Origin: Chiua virens
Lineage: Eukaryota > Basidiomycota > Agaricomycetes > Boletales > Boletaceae
DNA length: 64,000 bases
NCBI GenBank assembly: GCA_019787685.1
Contig: JAHNUO010000001.1
Span: 744,001-808,000, forward strand
Direction: 5' to 3'
Below the pieces are notes generated by a model, which was given only the letters and a program-made list of their open reading frames with translations, was not told where the DNA came from and searched no databases. Each line of letters begins with the position of its first letter. The first letter of the stretch is position 1. Position numbers and translations under genes: made by a program. Of this stretch, positions 45,201-57,400 are shown piece by piece.

Positions 45201-47058
45201 CATGAATCCTCAATGCCACCCCACCAGCGCCAACAAGCCGGACGAGCAGGTCGCAGGGCACGCGACTCGCTTGCGGTTCTCGTCGCGGACAACCAGCACA
45301 TCGACCAGCACTATGTGCAGCACCCCAACGATTTGTTTGACAAGCCGATGAAAGACCTCATGGTCGATCTCGACAGCAAGGTGATCCTCGAGGCACATTT
45401 GCAATGTGCGGCGCACGAGATGCCGCTGTGCAAGGGCGACGACATGTACTTCGGTCCGATGCTTGGCGAACTGTGTGACACGAAGCTGAGCAGGGATAAG
45501 GACGGTTGGTGAGTGGATGTGCAATCGTGAAGCAGTGGACTAGAAGAGGTTAATGATCGCCGTAGGTACCATCCTCATCCCAAGTTCCTCCCGTATCCAG
45601 CCAAATATGTTTCCATTCGCGGTGCCGAGGAGGAGAAATACATACTGGTGGATATCACCAAGGACGCGCCAAAGATTTTGGAGGAAGTCGAGTTCTCGCG
45701 GGCGCTGTTCGAGGTGTACGAAGGAGGGGTGGTATGCTTGCTTTGTCTCGTTCCGACGCTACATTGTCGCTCATATGCTGTGTAGTTCATGCATCAAGGA
45801 TTAACGTTCATTGTGAGTCGACACGGTGCGTCGCATTTTGCAGCTGACCAGGTGTTCTCAGGTGAAGGAAGTGAGTCACGACACCAAGATGGCGAAGCTC
45901 CTCCGGGCAGATGTCAATTGGATCACCTCTCCGAGGTTCGTTTGTTCGTTGCGCGTGCGGTAGTAGTGTGTTCAACCTGTCTTGTAGGGACTTTACGTGT
46001 GTCATCTGCTTCAAGTTCCTCACAAGGCTTATTGACGACATGTCGTAGGGATGTCGATGCGAAGCAAACGTGGCGTATCAAAGCCATTCCGGACTCGCCA
46101 TATCTCACCTATTTCGGACGTAAGTGCACCAAGAAACCATGATACGGTTTCTCACAGTCGAACATGGTTGCAGGTGTGGACGTAGTTACGGTCGTATACG
46201 GTGAGTTGATTCAAGGCACCATCGAAGATACTAGGCTCACATCTACGATCTACCAGGCTTTTACAAAATCAGGTGAGCTACTGCGCATACATGCACATCC
46301 AGTCATTCACACCCACCCAGGAACAAGACCATCTTGGACGTCGTCGACGTCGACACCCCTTCCTGGGAACGCCAAGGGACAGGCTTCTGGCTTGACGTCC
46401 CTGAGCCCATCCTGGCCCTCCTACGGTCCAAAGGCCTCCGACCAGCCGAAGCGATCCACTCTGCGTGCCATGCGTGGATGAATCAATTCACGTTGGCGGC
46501 CGAGTTGAAGACGGAATGCAAGGCGGCGGAGAAGGAGTACAAGGCGTCTACGTCGGCGCGGAAGCGGCCAGCAAGGTAGGCCACACAGGTGTACTGACGT
46601 GGACGTCCGAAGAGCTGATGGTCGGCTGTAGACTCGTGTTTTACGACGTGTGCGGCAAGAGCGGTGCGTCTACGCAAGGGTTCGATCATGGTAGGTTCGG
46701 TGACGACTTGGGTGTGATAGAGGTTGACCGCAGGCAGCCCCGGAGATTCTGCGTCATGCTCACGATGCCGTCGAGCGTTGTCCGTGCGCGGAGGGCTGTG
46801 CCAACTGTACGTTTCGCGCATCGCGGTTCGCAGTCCAGAGGGCACGCTAACGTTCTGTCAGGCATTCACAGTGCGACGTGCAGAGAGGAAAACGCGGTGT
46901 CGTCCAAGTTGGGCGCGTTGCTCGTTTTACGGGGGCTGCTCAATTTGGAGATCGACTCGGAGAGTATTCCGGAACGGGTGGATGAGGAGAGTGGGTTTGA
47001 TACGATCGTGGAGGCGGCGTATGTCAAGCCCGTGGGTGGAGTGGAGGTCGAGCGGTGA
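42226..47058 (+). CDS. HRQ1: ATP-dependent 3'-5' DNA helicase Hrq1 (RecQ4-like)
   Basis: This long multi-exon gene starts MKRREPSSFGTKNVSKRRK, a basic, probably nuclear N-terminus. The helicase core shows LYLHQATAV, Walker A STASGKSVIYQ, motif Ia YPTKALAQDQ, the box LMAVDELHYY, motif III VSCSATIAKP, motif V ATNALELGVDIG and motif VI QQAGRAGRRARD. The C-terminal DUF1998-type region follows with LTYFGR, WLDVPEPIL, a cysteine cluster CPCAEGCANC and the end VGGVEVER. Hrq1 works in interstrand-crosslink repair and telomere maintenance. All joins I checked are in frame, including introns at about 42958-43024 and 43121-43170. The gene lies between the two halves of the right duplication arm and has no left copy. 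Confidence 0.93.
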
Positions 47059-47639
47059 AGACATTGGGCAAGTGCTGGGACCCATGTGGATTGTGACCAA
47101 TGAAATAATCAAGGCATATCGTGTATGCACAGCTCGTCCGAGCTAGTTTGATCCTTTCTGCATGAACTGCATCATACTCTCCCAACAGACTGGTTATATG
47201 CAGGCAGGGAACTTCAACAGCGCATCAAACGGCTACCTCAGTCATACTAGACAAGTTCCTTGTCCGGGATGCAAACGTAAACCCTAGCATATTATTATGG
47301 CAACCTTGTCTATCGCTAACCTCGATCTCGGGTTAAGGTTTGTGCCGACCATGCTAATACACACGGGAACTTTCCGAAGATCTCGATTCGAATGAATAGC
47401 CTGAATGGCAAGGATCCCAGCTCATGACTCGTGTTGTGACAGCAGTTGCCTATTCAAACTTGAAGCGCTACTTATTACCATCTTGATGAAACAATAGAAA
47501 GCTTTATTGGGATCATAATAGTCGACCACAGTGTGACAGACTCGGATGGAGTGGATGCCAATGTCCATCGATTGTGGGTGCACCTTTCGAGATATAAAGT
47601 CGGCGCTTCAAGTGAAGTCGGCACAATAACCACTTGATC
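47059..47639. promoter_or_regulatory. Upstream region of the RHS/Crinkler-like gene
   Basis: The duplication match resumes near 47360. A TATA-like GATATAAAG at 47591-47599 lies about 45 bases before the start codon, and the left copy has an even longer TATATATAAAG at the same place. The short leader suggests TATA-directed transcription. No gene lies in this gap. Confidence 0.5.
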
Positions 47640-50600
47640 ATGCCCCTCGAACGTCTCCCAGATCGCTTTGACACCGTCACTCATGAACAGCTCGACAGGG
47701 CGGTGAACAACGACGCCGGCGAGATGATGTCCGACTCGCAGAAGCTCTCATCGCTCCCAGAATATTTCACTCTTCTCAATCAGATCGTGTGTCATTCTGA
47801 AGGAGACCTGGATCCGAAGTTTACGCTCTACCCGGAGGCCTCAAAGTTGCTCAAAAAGTATGAAGAGTTGGAGGCGCTCCTTGCTTCCGCATGGGACCGC
47901 AAATCATACCGCGAGATTCGAAACCTCGGTGCGTGTTTACCATTCGTGTCTATAGCACTGGCTTGTACCAACAACGGTGGTCATTGTGCCAGCCATTCTC
48001 AAAGCAGCAGAGAAACGACCACCACCGAGGAAGAGACTCGGACTTGACTTTCCTCCCGAGGGTCAGTAGTCACTATATCACTAATACCACCAGACGCCTC
48101 ATGAGGCGTATTCACATCCCTTCTCAGATTTTCATGAAAATCTGTCACGATCCTTTGGGGCAGAGTACCACGGCGCAGCCGTCGACGGTTTCTACGAGTA
48201 TCTGATCTACAATGAAAAGTTATTCAGGGAAACGAAAAATCCACCGTGGTATTATGCAAAGTTCTGCTCTATCGTCCAGAGTTCAGGAACCGGGAAATCA
48301 AGAATGCTGACCGAGGTATGTACCAAGAGCTCAATCCTCCACTTGCATCCGTCATGACTGATTTGATCCTCAGCTGAGCAAGAAGGAGACTGTGGTATTG
48401 TACATGAACCTACGGGCAGACGATGACAAAATGAGTTTCCCTGCTCGCGATCCGATCGTAGCAGATATCTTGACCAATTTTTCTGGGGCTAAAGAAGGCT
48501 ACCGAACCATCTGCTATGCATTCTTCATTTCCCTCTTCGAAACGGTCGAGGAACATCTTTCTACAGCACACCCCACCCGCACTGCCAAAGCAAAAATCCT
48601 CGAATGGAGCTCGAAGATGTGCGATATGAATCACTCTCCGACCCACACCACCCGGAGTGATTTTTTTGCCAAGGTTCATCAGAAATACAATGAGGTACAG
48701 ATTTCGCGCTTGTGCCTGCGTTTATTGATGATGTGCCACAGGTCTACGCTGATCTCGTTCGTGACGTCAAGGACTTGAAACCGGCACCCACTGGCACTGG
48801 CAGTGAAGAAACTTCTACTGCGGCGGGGATCGGTGGCGTGCAAAGTGCCAACACAAGCACGGACGTCGATGATACTGCAGATAAGATGAAGAAACTCTCG
48901 CTATCAGGTGAGTATGATTGCGGTACCAGGTTGCGTTGACTAAGTGGCATGTTAGATTCGGATCGAAGGGATCAGAGTCATAAATCGCGTCTCTTTGGAG
49001 CCCATCGGAAGATGGCTTCCCGCCTAGAAAATATTTTCCCCGGTGATTTCACCAAGCCCAAGTTGATTATCGCGATCGATGAAGCACACCCCCTCACCAG
49101 CACTCCGTGGAAGAAAGACGAAGAATATCGCCCAGCAGACGTTTTCTGCAGAGTCGTGAACGAATATTCCCATAGTGAAGATCGAAAAGCCGCAGTTTGG
49201 GTCGTATTCGCGTCAACGACTTCCAAGGTTGCCGATTTCTCGCCCCCTGACAAGCAACGTCAGTCTGATAAGTTTCAGTATCTGATCCCTGACTTATTCC
49301 TCTCTCAGATAACTCCAAACGTATTGCCACTCGGGGCCTCAAGCTTTTCCCGCCTTACACTCTGCTAGGATGGGATCAGAACGCATCTCAACTTCGTGGC
49401 GGTAAGATCGAGGATGTATCCAGACTCGATCACATTGCAGGGTTCGGAAGACCACTGTATGTGCTCATTTCACATTCCAGTACAGATTGAGATAGGTTTG
49501 ATCCACAGATGGAAATCTCTCAAGACCGCGCGCTGGGAGCCCCAAGAAGTGATGGAAACAGCCTCAGCGAAACTATGCGGGGATGGTGAATTTGATGCAA
49601 GGGAGAAGTACCACGTGCTCGCGGTACTTGGCCAACGATTCGCACTGGAAGTCGCGCTCGGACACCCGGATTCGGTCGAATTCTTAGAGAAGGGGGTGGC
49701 CAGTTATATGCGCATATGTCTCGCAACCACACTTGATCGCAGTTGGATGTTCACGAGCTATCCATCAGAACCACTCCTTTCGTGCGCCGCCGCACATGCC
49801 TTGCATTCAGATCCTGAAATTTTAGGGGAGGCACTGAAAACGATGTTACGACAAGTGAACTCTGGCATGATCGACCAAGGACAACGTGGTGAACTGGCCA
49901 GTCGGTTGCTGTGGCTTCTGGCCAAGGATTTGTTCATTCGCACCAAGGTCAAGAATATTGTCACCAAGACGCCTTCGACATGGGACGGGCGTCTCGCTGA
50001 CTGCGAAATGATACCTGTTGTCGACTGGCTCGAGTTCGTCTTCGGACCGCAGGTATGGCCCGATGAGAAAGGGGAGAAGGAAGACCCGCAGCGACCGCAG
50101 CCACGCAAAGCATTCGAACACGCCTACGTTAATTTCTCGCACTGGGTGTTCATGGATGCGGAGATTGGAGTGAAGGGAGGGGACGGATTAAGGTCAGTGT
50201 TCAACATTCCTGTTTGATTAGGTCGCGTCGAATTTAAGAATAGCCCGTACAGCTTGGGCGAATGGACGCTACGGCACTGGATGAGAACGAGTGCGGTGCA
50301 GTGCTGCCATCAACAGCGTATCATCGACAAGGCCATCCCGATCTACTTCAAGGACCCAAAGGGTAATACAGGGTCGGCGGAATCACGAATGTCGCAGGTG
50401 TTCATTTCAGACAAGGCACGGAAATCGACGGATTCCAAAAATGTTTTGAAGGACATCACGCAAAGACATGAAGGTATCGGTGGCCCGATACTTTCGTCAC
50501 GTTCCGACTCGGAGTCGGTTCCTTACATTGCGATCTTGGCGGACCTTGGTCAACCTCCGTCGTTTTATGTTACCTATCCGGCGCGAAATAAGAGCGACCG

Positions 50601-50826
50601 CTGCATGCGGATTTATGCAGCTGGTGTCGACGCCACCACATATCCTTTTTTAGCAGATCATCCATCACTCCTGGAGGCTCTCAAGCAGCTGATTCACATA
50701 GAGCAAATTCCGGAAACCGAAAAACCGTATGCAAAATATCTGGATGCACAAGTGAAGTTTGGGAGGACGGCGACTACTGAGCACATGGCATGGGAACATG
50801 GGAAGGATGTCCCAAAGATAACTTAG
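47640..50826 (+). CDS. P-loop ATPase of the fungal RHS/Crinkler-like type (intact)
   Basis: About nine exons join to roughly 900 residues. The start is MPLERLPDRFDTVTHEQLDR and the end is EHGKDVPKIT. Walker A lies in IVQSSGTGKSRMLTE, built after an intron near 48061-48126. Walker B is LIIAIDEAH, followed by the sensor-like VWVVFASTTSKVADF. The conserved pieces FPPYTLLGWDQNA, EKYHVLAVLGQRFALEV and MARHW-like WTLRHWMRTSAV follow. Proteins of this architecture are greatly expanded in Agaricomycetes. They resemble the NTPase part of trypanosome retrotransposon-hot-spot (RHS) and Crinkler-type proteins, but a role is not established. No signal peptide or nuclease motif is evident to me. The left copy (1-2023) is broken. 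Start, splice sites and stop are all consistent with an active gene. Confidence 0.82.
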
Positions 50827-52129
50827 TGAGGATTGTACCTGTAGTGTTCTTATCGTATTGAGTACTTGTAGATTATGACCGTAATCAAGCGCGAAGAAAT
50901 TCACCAGTCTCTTCCGACATGCCCCCGGCCTGAGGGAAGTAGATCTCAGGTTTACTTAAATTGCTTTCGTTCTTTGGTAGCATCAGATCGTTGTATTACT
51001 TTGTTTTATATGAATAGTACTAGTTTTGCGATTTTCACTGCACTTGTAACTTGACCTGGGTGGAGCATGGTTGACAATTGATGAAAGTACTTAACGGCAG
51101 ATTGGAAGGTTCACGCCGACTATGAATGTGGTTCCATCTCCCATGCGACGACTATCATGGTGTTAACAATCCCAGCATCCATCTGATTTGAAGCAGCTGT
51201 TATCAACCCACATCTTGAAACTGGTTTCCTATGCATGTCATGTTGCTTCTGGGATCAACGGGTTGTCAATAGGGTGACATAGAAACACATGACATACTAG
51301 GTTCCATTCTTGCATTCTGGTATTCAACACAGGGCAATGGCAAGTGGCTGCACATAGGCTGTACGTAGTTGCAAACACAGCTGGTTGAACATAATTAACA
51401 ACAAACTCACAAAATGTTGCTAGTTCTGTTAATGGGAATTAGGCTTGGGAAAAAGGTAAGATATTGTGTCTAAATTTAGACAAAATAGAAGTGAAGCTTT
51501 TGTTTTGTAAGCTAATTTGATAACAATAGAGAATATGTTTTAATATATGGTACATACCTTATCATATTCTGAGCATGTTGTGGAATATGTAAGCTGGTAC
51601 CTGGAATGCTCTTTTCTGATTGGCCAGTATCCATTACTGTTGTTTTCACGTGAGGTGGCAGTGTGGGAAATCTCTTGAAAAAATCACCTCCATCATCGGC
51701 CCCCTCATAGCGCCTCAGTATGCCATCAGAATTGGGTGAAAAAGATACCATTCGACTTGTGGAGATCCAAGGATTGTATTCCAGTACAACCGCAGGCAAA
51801 ATTCACGCTTTTTAAAATAATTGAAATTTCCCAGCTTCGGGATTTATCCTTCTGGTGAATTTTCATTCCCCAATCATCAGCAAATTGTCATGCACCTTAG
51901 CCAGACTTGGCACTCTTGGCTGCCAAGAAAAAAGTGCTGAAAGTGATTAATTAGTGGAAGGAATGGTTAAGGAGCATTTAAGACATTTTGTTCAAGTGTA
52001 CTCAGGATTCTCTCAAATCGCAAGTAGATAAGTGGCATTAAGTAGTCCAAGTACAATAATTGCATGTGCGGGAGGGTAATTGTTCTAAGTATTGTAACGT
52101 CAATTACTATGATTTTCACAAAGCAGTTT
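50827..52129. other. AT-rich intergenic, start of the transposon-rich block
   Basis: No gene is recognised. Base composition turns visibly more AT-rich from about 50.9 kb. A 95-codon minus-strand open frame at 51512-51799 (GILRRYEGADDGGDFFKRFP) looks coding-like but matches nothing I know. It could be a decayed exon downstream of the SNF2 fragment. Confidence 0.5.
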
Positions 52130-53480
52130 GACGTGGCTGCTCCTTGGATATACACTCAATACACTTCCGTTCTTCAGTGGGCACACCAGTGTTCGAGTGC
52201 TTCTTGTTCATGAGCAATGTCCATTGCATGGGAAATTTTGGTCTCTTCATCATTATGAGCAAGCATCTCATTCAACTCATCATCATTCATATCATTCACT
52301 TCTTCATTCTCTTCCTCTTGGTCCACTTCAAGAATGGAACACTGGCAGAAATCCAGCATAGAGAGAGGCAAGAGTTTCGGAATACTTACCAAGAACTCTT
52401 CCTGTTCTTCCACCGTAGACTTGTTATTGAAGCGACTAGCTTGAATAACTTCGTCATTGATACCAAGTCTATATTGTGCATGGGTGTACATCGCTTCTTC
52501 CACACTTCTTCCGGTGATGAAATGAAGGATATGAACAGCTTTTGTCTGACAAATGTAATGTGCACGGTCTCAAGCTTGCAAGTTGGCGTGAGGATTCCTG
52601 GTAAAGGAGTTGATTAGTCGGAACATCCTGTCAGCAAATTAACCCACCGATCGGAGTCAAAACTACAGCCCCAGGGTAAATGCAGTCAGTATGGGCATAA
52701 CTGGGCACAGGATACCTACATGATGACTGTATCAGTAGTCTGCAAGTTCAGCCCCAAGCCACCAGTACATGTTGATAGGATGAAAACCTTGTACTCCAAG
52801 TCCTTCGCATTGAACATTGCTACATGGCCTGTATGCTCTTCTATTTTTACCCCATCATCTAACCGAAGATATTTCCAGCCTGTCATTTTTGAAAAGTCTT
52901 CCATAACATCCATGACCTTCATCATTTGGAAGAAGATAAGGACCTACAGGTTCACATATGAGAGTCAGTGGATTCTTTTTGAGCAAGAGAAAACTTTGTG
53001 GCCTGTAGCAAAGGACTTGAGCAAGATGCAAGAGAGTAGCTTGAGTTTCCCAGAAGAACAAATGAGTTTATCATCAATTATTGTGGGTGGGTTAACCTTG
53101 TCTTTGATGCTCTCAAACAGGAAAGGATATTGACAGATCTTTTGGAGTTGCATGAGTTCATTGCTCAGCCCTTTGACACCTCCGGATTTCCTGTAAACAT
53201 TGGCAAGGTTAGTAGGAGAAACTCAGCTAGACTGAAGGGCACATGCCCTTTTGGGTCCTTTCCATCCGCAATTATCTTGTGCTTCTTCATCCGCCTGTCT
53301 TGCAGAGAATCAGTCAATCTTTAATGATATACTCATAGGTCGTCAACAGGACTTGAAATTGACCGACACGTGGCTCCGCTTGTAGATTGCGACACTGTGT
53401 GGGTTGCCCTTGTACAAGATGATCTTGACTGTTGGTGCTCGCCTGGCAAATTCACCTAGACCAGTTCATGGTGCTGAGTG
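52130..53480 (-). pseudogene. SNF2/STH1-type chromatin-remodelling ATPase, fragment
   Basis: Pieces of a Snf2-family ATPase run from right to left. GEFARRAPTVKIILYKGNP and QVLLTTYEYIIKD come first. A jump then skips the DEGH-box region and lands at KKHKIIADGKD, followed by KGLSNELMQLQKICQYPFLF, IIDDKLICSSGKLKLLS, FFQMMKVMDVMEDFSKMTGW and VFILSTCTGGLGLNLQTTDT. Motif VI reads NPHANLQA-stop-DRAH, with its arginine and glycine also changed. The end is RSVEEAMYTHAQYRLGI and an acidic DQEEENEEVNDMNDDE. The helicase N-lobe with Walker A is missing. Introns are retained, so this is a DNA-level copy, not a retrocopy. It is clearly non-functional. Confidence 0.88.
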
Positions 53481-54441
53481 GAACGATGATGAGGTAAGGC
53501 CCATGCTACTTCTTGACCCCGACAAGGAAGATGACAAGGAAAATCATTTGGATCGTCTCAATGAGACCCTGAAAAAGGAGATAAGCACGCATATATGCAA
53601 GGTATGAATAAAAGCACACCATTTCGTCTGCTAAAATGTTGTTCAACTTATTGCTGTACAAGCTCACCATCTACTGCGACCCTTTGAACTGATAATCCTT
53701 GAGCATCCCACAGTAGGGAGGGTTGCTTGGTGACCTTAGATACCCGAGTGGCAAACATGGTTGGGTCGACATCGGTGGAACAGGTGAGATGGGTGAAAAG
53801 AAGGTGGAAAGCATTATAAGGGTAAATGCTGGAATTAGCATCTTCGTTGAGGAAGAGGCACCTTGACAAGTTGGAGGGGTGGATTATTGGAGGGAGGGGC
53901 TGATGAGGCCTCTTTGTCCAAGCATGGAGATGGATTGTGCTGGGGTGGTGGGAGGGATACCCGTTTGTATCTTGATGGTGACTTCGACGATCCTAGGGGT
54001 GAAGAGCATTGATTTGGTCGTTGGAGAAGGAGGTGATGAGAGGGATTGGCACTGGAGGCATAGGACCGGAGGTAATGGAGGGGGACCACTCTAGGGAGCA
54101 ATGTTGGTGGGGACAGGAGGCAAAGGAGGGTTGGACAGACAACCCTTCGGAATGGGTGGTTGTGAGGGGTAGCAGTTTGATGGAAGAAAGAAACGGGATA
54201 TAGATACTCAGATCCAGGGCGGGGGCAGGTAGGTTGCTGTGGATCCATATATGCATTATGCTGCTTCGAGTGATTGTGCGATAGTGGTAGGGGAGTGCAA
54301 GAGTAGAGCGAATGCTAGATACAACGAAGACAAATAAGATGTGTGAAACGAGGGTAGGAAGTGTGGAGGGCACCAGTAAGCCTCATGATCTAGTAGTCAA
54401 TGAAAGAGAACTCACCAAGAAAGAAACTCATACACAGGATA
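53481..54441. other. Unassigned, G-rich on the plus strand
   Basis: On the plus strand 53470-53607 reads GAEWNDDEVRPMLLLDPDKE and on, ending at a possible donor. On the minus strand 53648-53869 is open (LLWDAQGLSVQRVAVDGELV). Neither is recognised. 53880-54240 is rich in GGAGG-type purine runs. This may be transposon-derived. Confidence 0.4.
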
Positions 54442-57400
54442 TCAAGTTGCAAGCATGAACGAGTGGTAGTCAGTGTACTTATTAATGTAGAATGAGTTGA
54501 AGGTATCATATGATTGATGCGGTTTTACTTCAAGTGAAATGGGGCGAGTGCCACAGATAGGTACCAAGTGTGCTGCATGGTAAATTGAGTCAATATGTAT
54601 TATTGCATAGTTTCGTTGGTGATCAGGAAGAGTTCCTGGGCAAACAACCCACATCCCAGTGGACTCATTAGGCTCTTCACCAACCTTATCAAACCATTGA
54701 ACGACTGCACAAGGGTAAGTGACACTCTTATGGACAAAGGAGAAAAAACAGAAAACACAGGCGATCTCATACCCATGCATCCCCTCTGCTCCTGGATCCG
54801 TTCCAACAAACATGCAGTCATATCGTGAGCCTTCACCCCTCTACATTGGACATGATTGGATGTATTCTTTGTGCATCCCACCTGTTCCGCTCAGGTTGCT
54901 GGGGGCATAAAACCTAGACGATGCAGAATTGAAGACAGACATGGCACTGTCATAGACAGGAAGTTCCCCTGGTGGAATATCCACAGTGTTACGATACCAA
55001 CTTTCCTCCCTTAACGAATTCTACCTTCAATCTATTCTAAAGATACACGCCTCATGTCAAGGCTGTCCAAAGGATCATATCCGATTGGCTGCCACAATAA
55101 CATAGCATCCATCACCTCATGTCCTTATCTATTCATTTCCCTTATCACTGACTCATCATTGGCAGTGCAAGGCTATGCTCTTATCTATGACTCACATATA
55201 TTCACACCTTATCATCCAATAGGATGCATAATACTTATCTATATAGTTCATACTCAGATTAGAACTCCGACATCCATGTAGTATATAAACCCCATGAATC
55301 TAAGCCAGAGAGCTCTAACAAAGTTCTCTTGGAGTTTTTGCCTCTTCACTGGACTGAACCCCCTCTTCACTCAACCACTACTACTTTAACAGTCTAGGTT
55401 GTTCTAGGTTGTTTCACACAGTATCACATGAATCATTGGGGTTCAGGCACTCAAATAGAAAGCATTGAAGGAGGATAGCCAAGTTTGGGATTGCAAGCTC
55501 TGTGGTTAACACACCCACAGTTCTGGCATGTTTATACTTTGTAAAGTCATGAGTAAAAATACCACAGATAAACCATAATGCATGTGGCCTTTGAGAGAGC
55601 TCAATGTGTGCAGCAAGTACAGTCACACTATGATCTAATTCCTCATCCTGGTTATCATTCGAGAACCTCCCACTGTAGTTGGCAGACTCGGAATTTGAAG
55701 CAACACCTGGATTGCGATCAACCGTGGCAGCAAACTTGGATGGTGGGGCCATTTGGGCTTTGAAATTAGAGGTCATACTTCAAGTACTACCTTATAATTT
55801 GGAATCTGATCACATACCTATTAATTTAAGAGCATTTGATAACTTGAAGCACGTTCCAGCAAGCATACCGTGAGAGCTGAAGTCTGTTCGTGCGGCTAAG
55901 AGCTTGTCAAGGCGCTGATTGGTAATGAGTATCTGGCCAAGTGCCTTGTATTTGTTTGAATGATGGTATGGTTTCTTTACTGCAGTAATATGTTTATTCT
56001 CCATTATTGACGAGCAGAGTCCATTTGGGGCACCGAAGAGCTGGATCAGTTCGGGGTAATGCTTGATGGCGTGTTGACGAGGAAGTGAGAATGTGGAGAT
56101 GACACCCATTGTCTTGAAAATTTCATGGTAGTGGTGGAAATGTTTGATTGCATCTTCGACCTTACTTAACATGGAGTCAGTTATGACATTTTGATGGATG
56201 AGGTAGCACATTTCTAGGAATGCGCAAAAAGTATGCAGAACTTTATCTGGGACATAGCCCTCTATTGCTGCAATATAAACCTTGAGAGATTTCATTGTAA
56301 AAAAAGGGGGAACTACAAGAGACTTGGACTGATGGACCTTCATCAGTGCTTTGGAATCATTACTGGTCCATTGTTTGAATCCCTGACCCTGTGGGAAGCG
56401 ATGAAGGCCAGAAAAAGGTGCTACTACAGCGATACTATCACAATATTCAGAGAGTCAGGCAATGACAATACATAAAATGATAAACAAAGTGTCAGTCAAT
56501 ATCATCCATAATCTGTTCTGCTTGTTGTGTTGGTGATCCTTGAACGCTCCCTTAACAAGCTGGTGAAGTATATCTGGGGTGATTAGTTGGTGTATATCAG
56601 CCTGGGGGAAGTCATTTGTGAATGGCTAACAAATCACTGATCAGTATTGCCACAGTGACAAAATAGATAGATGATATGTCGTACAATGAGGCTACCAACT
56701 ATGCCAAAATCATCCCACATGTCGTCCAAACTTGCATTTTGAAACAACATTTCAGTCAATGTCTTGCAACAATCCAGAGTCTCTGGGTCTGAGTCAAGTA
56801 TTTTACATGCTGCAGTGCAACTGCAAGGTCATTAATGAATATCCTGCAGTTCCATTCAATTCGTCAACTACTACTTACCAGGCACACCACCCACGAACTA
56901 TACAGGCAAGTGGCACCTGCTCTTCATAGTTGACAATATATGGTCTGAGTCTGTATATGGTTTTTTGGAAATGACCATCTCCATAGCACACAATCTCCGG
57001 GGTTTCCATTACCTGTTTTAAGCTTTGAAGTATTGTTGACAATGAGTTGTGAAATAATTGATGTCAGAACAAACGAAACTCGTCAGATGACACATGCTCT
57101 TTCATAGCTGGATCAGCAGACGAAAAAAGTCAGTACAGGCAGATTCAGCCATCCAAATTAAACTTACTTTTCAGAATTGCCAGGAACCCGATCACCACGA
57201 TGGCGTCAGGATGTGCACGACGGACAGTGTTATGGATGTTGCCAATTGACATGTAGAGTGGGTAGTATTTGTTGTTGCCAGTTGCAACAGATATGGTGGT
57301 CTTGTCACTTCCCAGAACGACAGGAATGAATGTTGATCCATGTGTGTTGTGATTCTGCTATTTTATCCTGGAACTTGTCAGGCATGATGTCGACATGATG

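Larger units (their letters stand above)
40050..49672. repeat. Right arm of the inverted segmental duplication (interrupted)
   Basis: This arm matches the reverse complement of 1-3945 in two blocks: about 40050-41800 and about 47360-49672. The 5.5 kb in between holds a small basic gene and HRQ1 and has no counterpart on the left. The right copies of the hydrolase and ATPase genes read open throughout. Near 47430-47470 the right arm has about 38 extra bases relative to the left. Confidence 0.88.
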
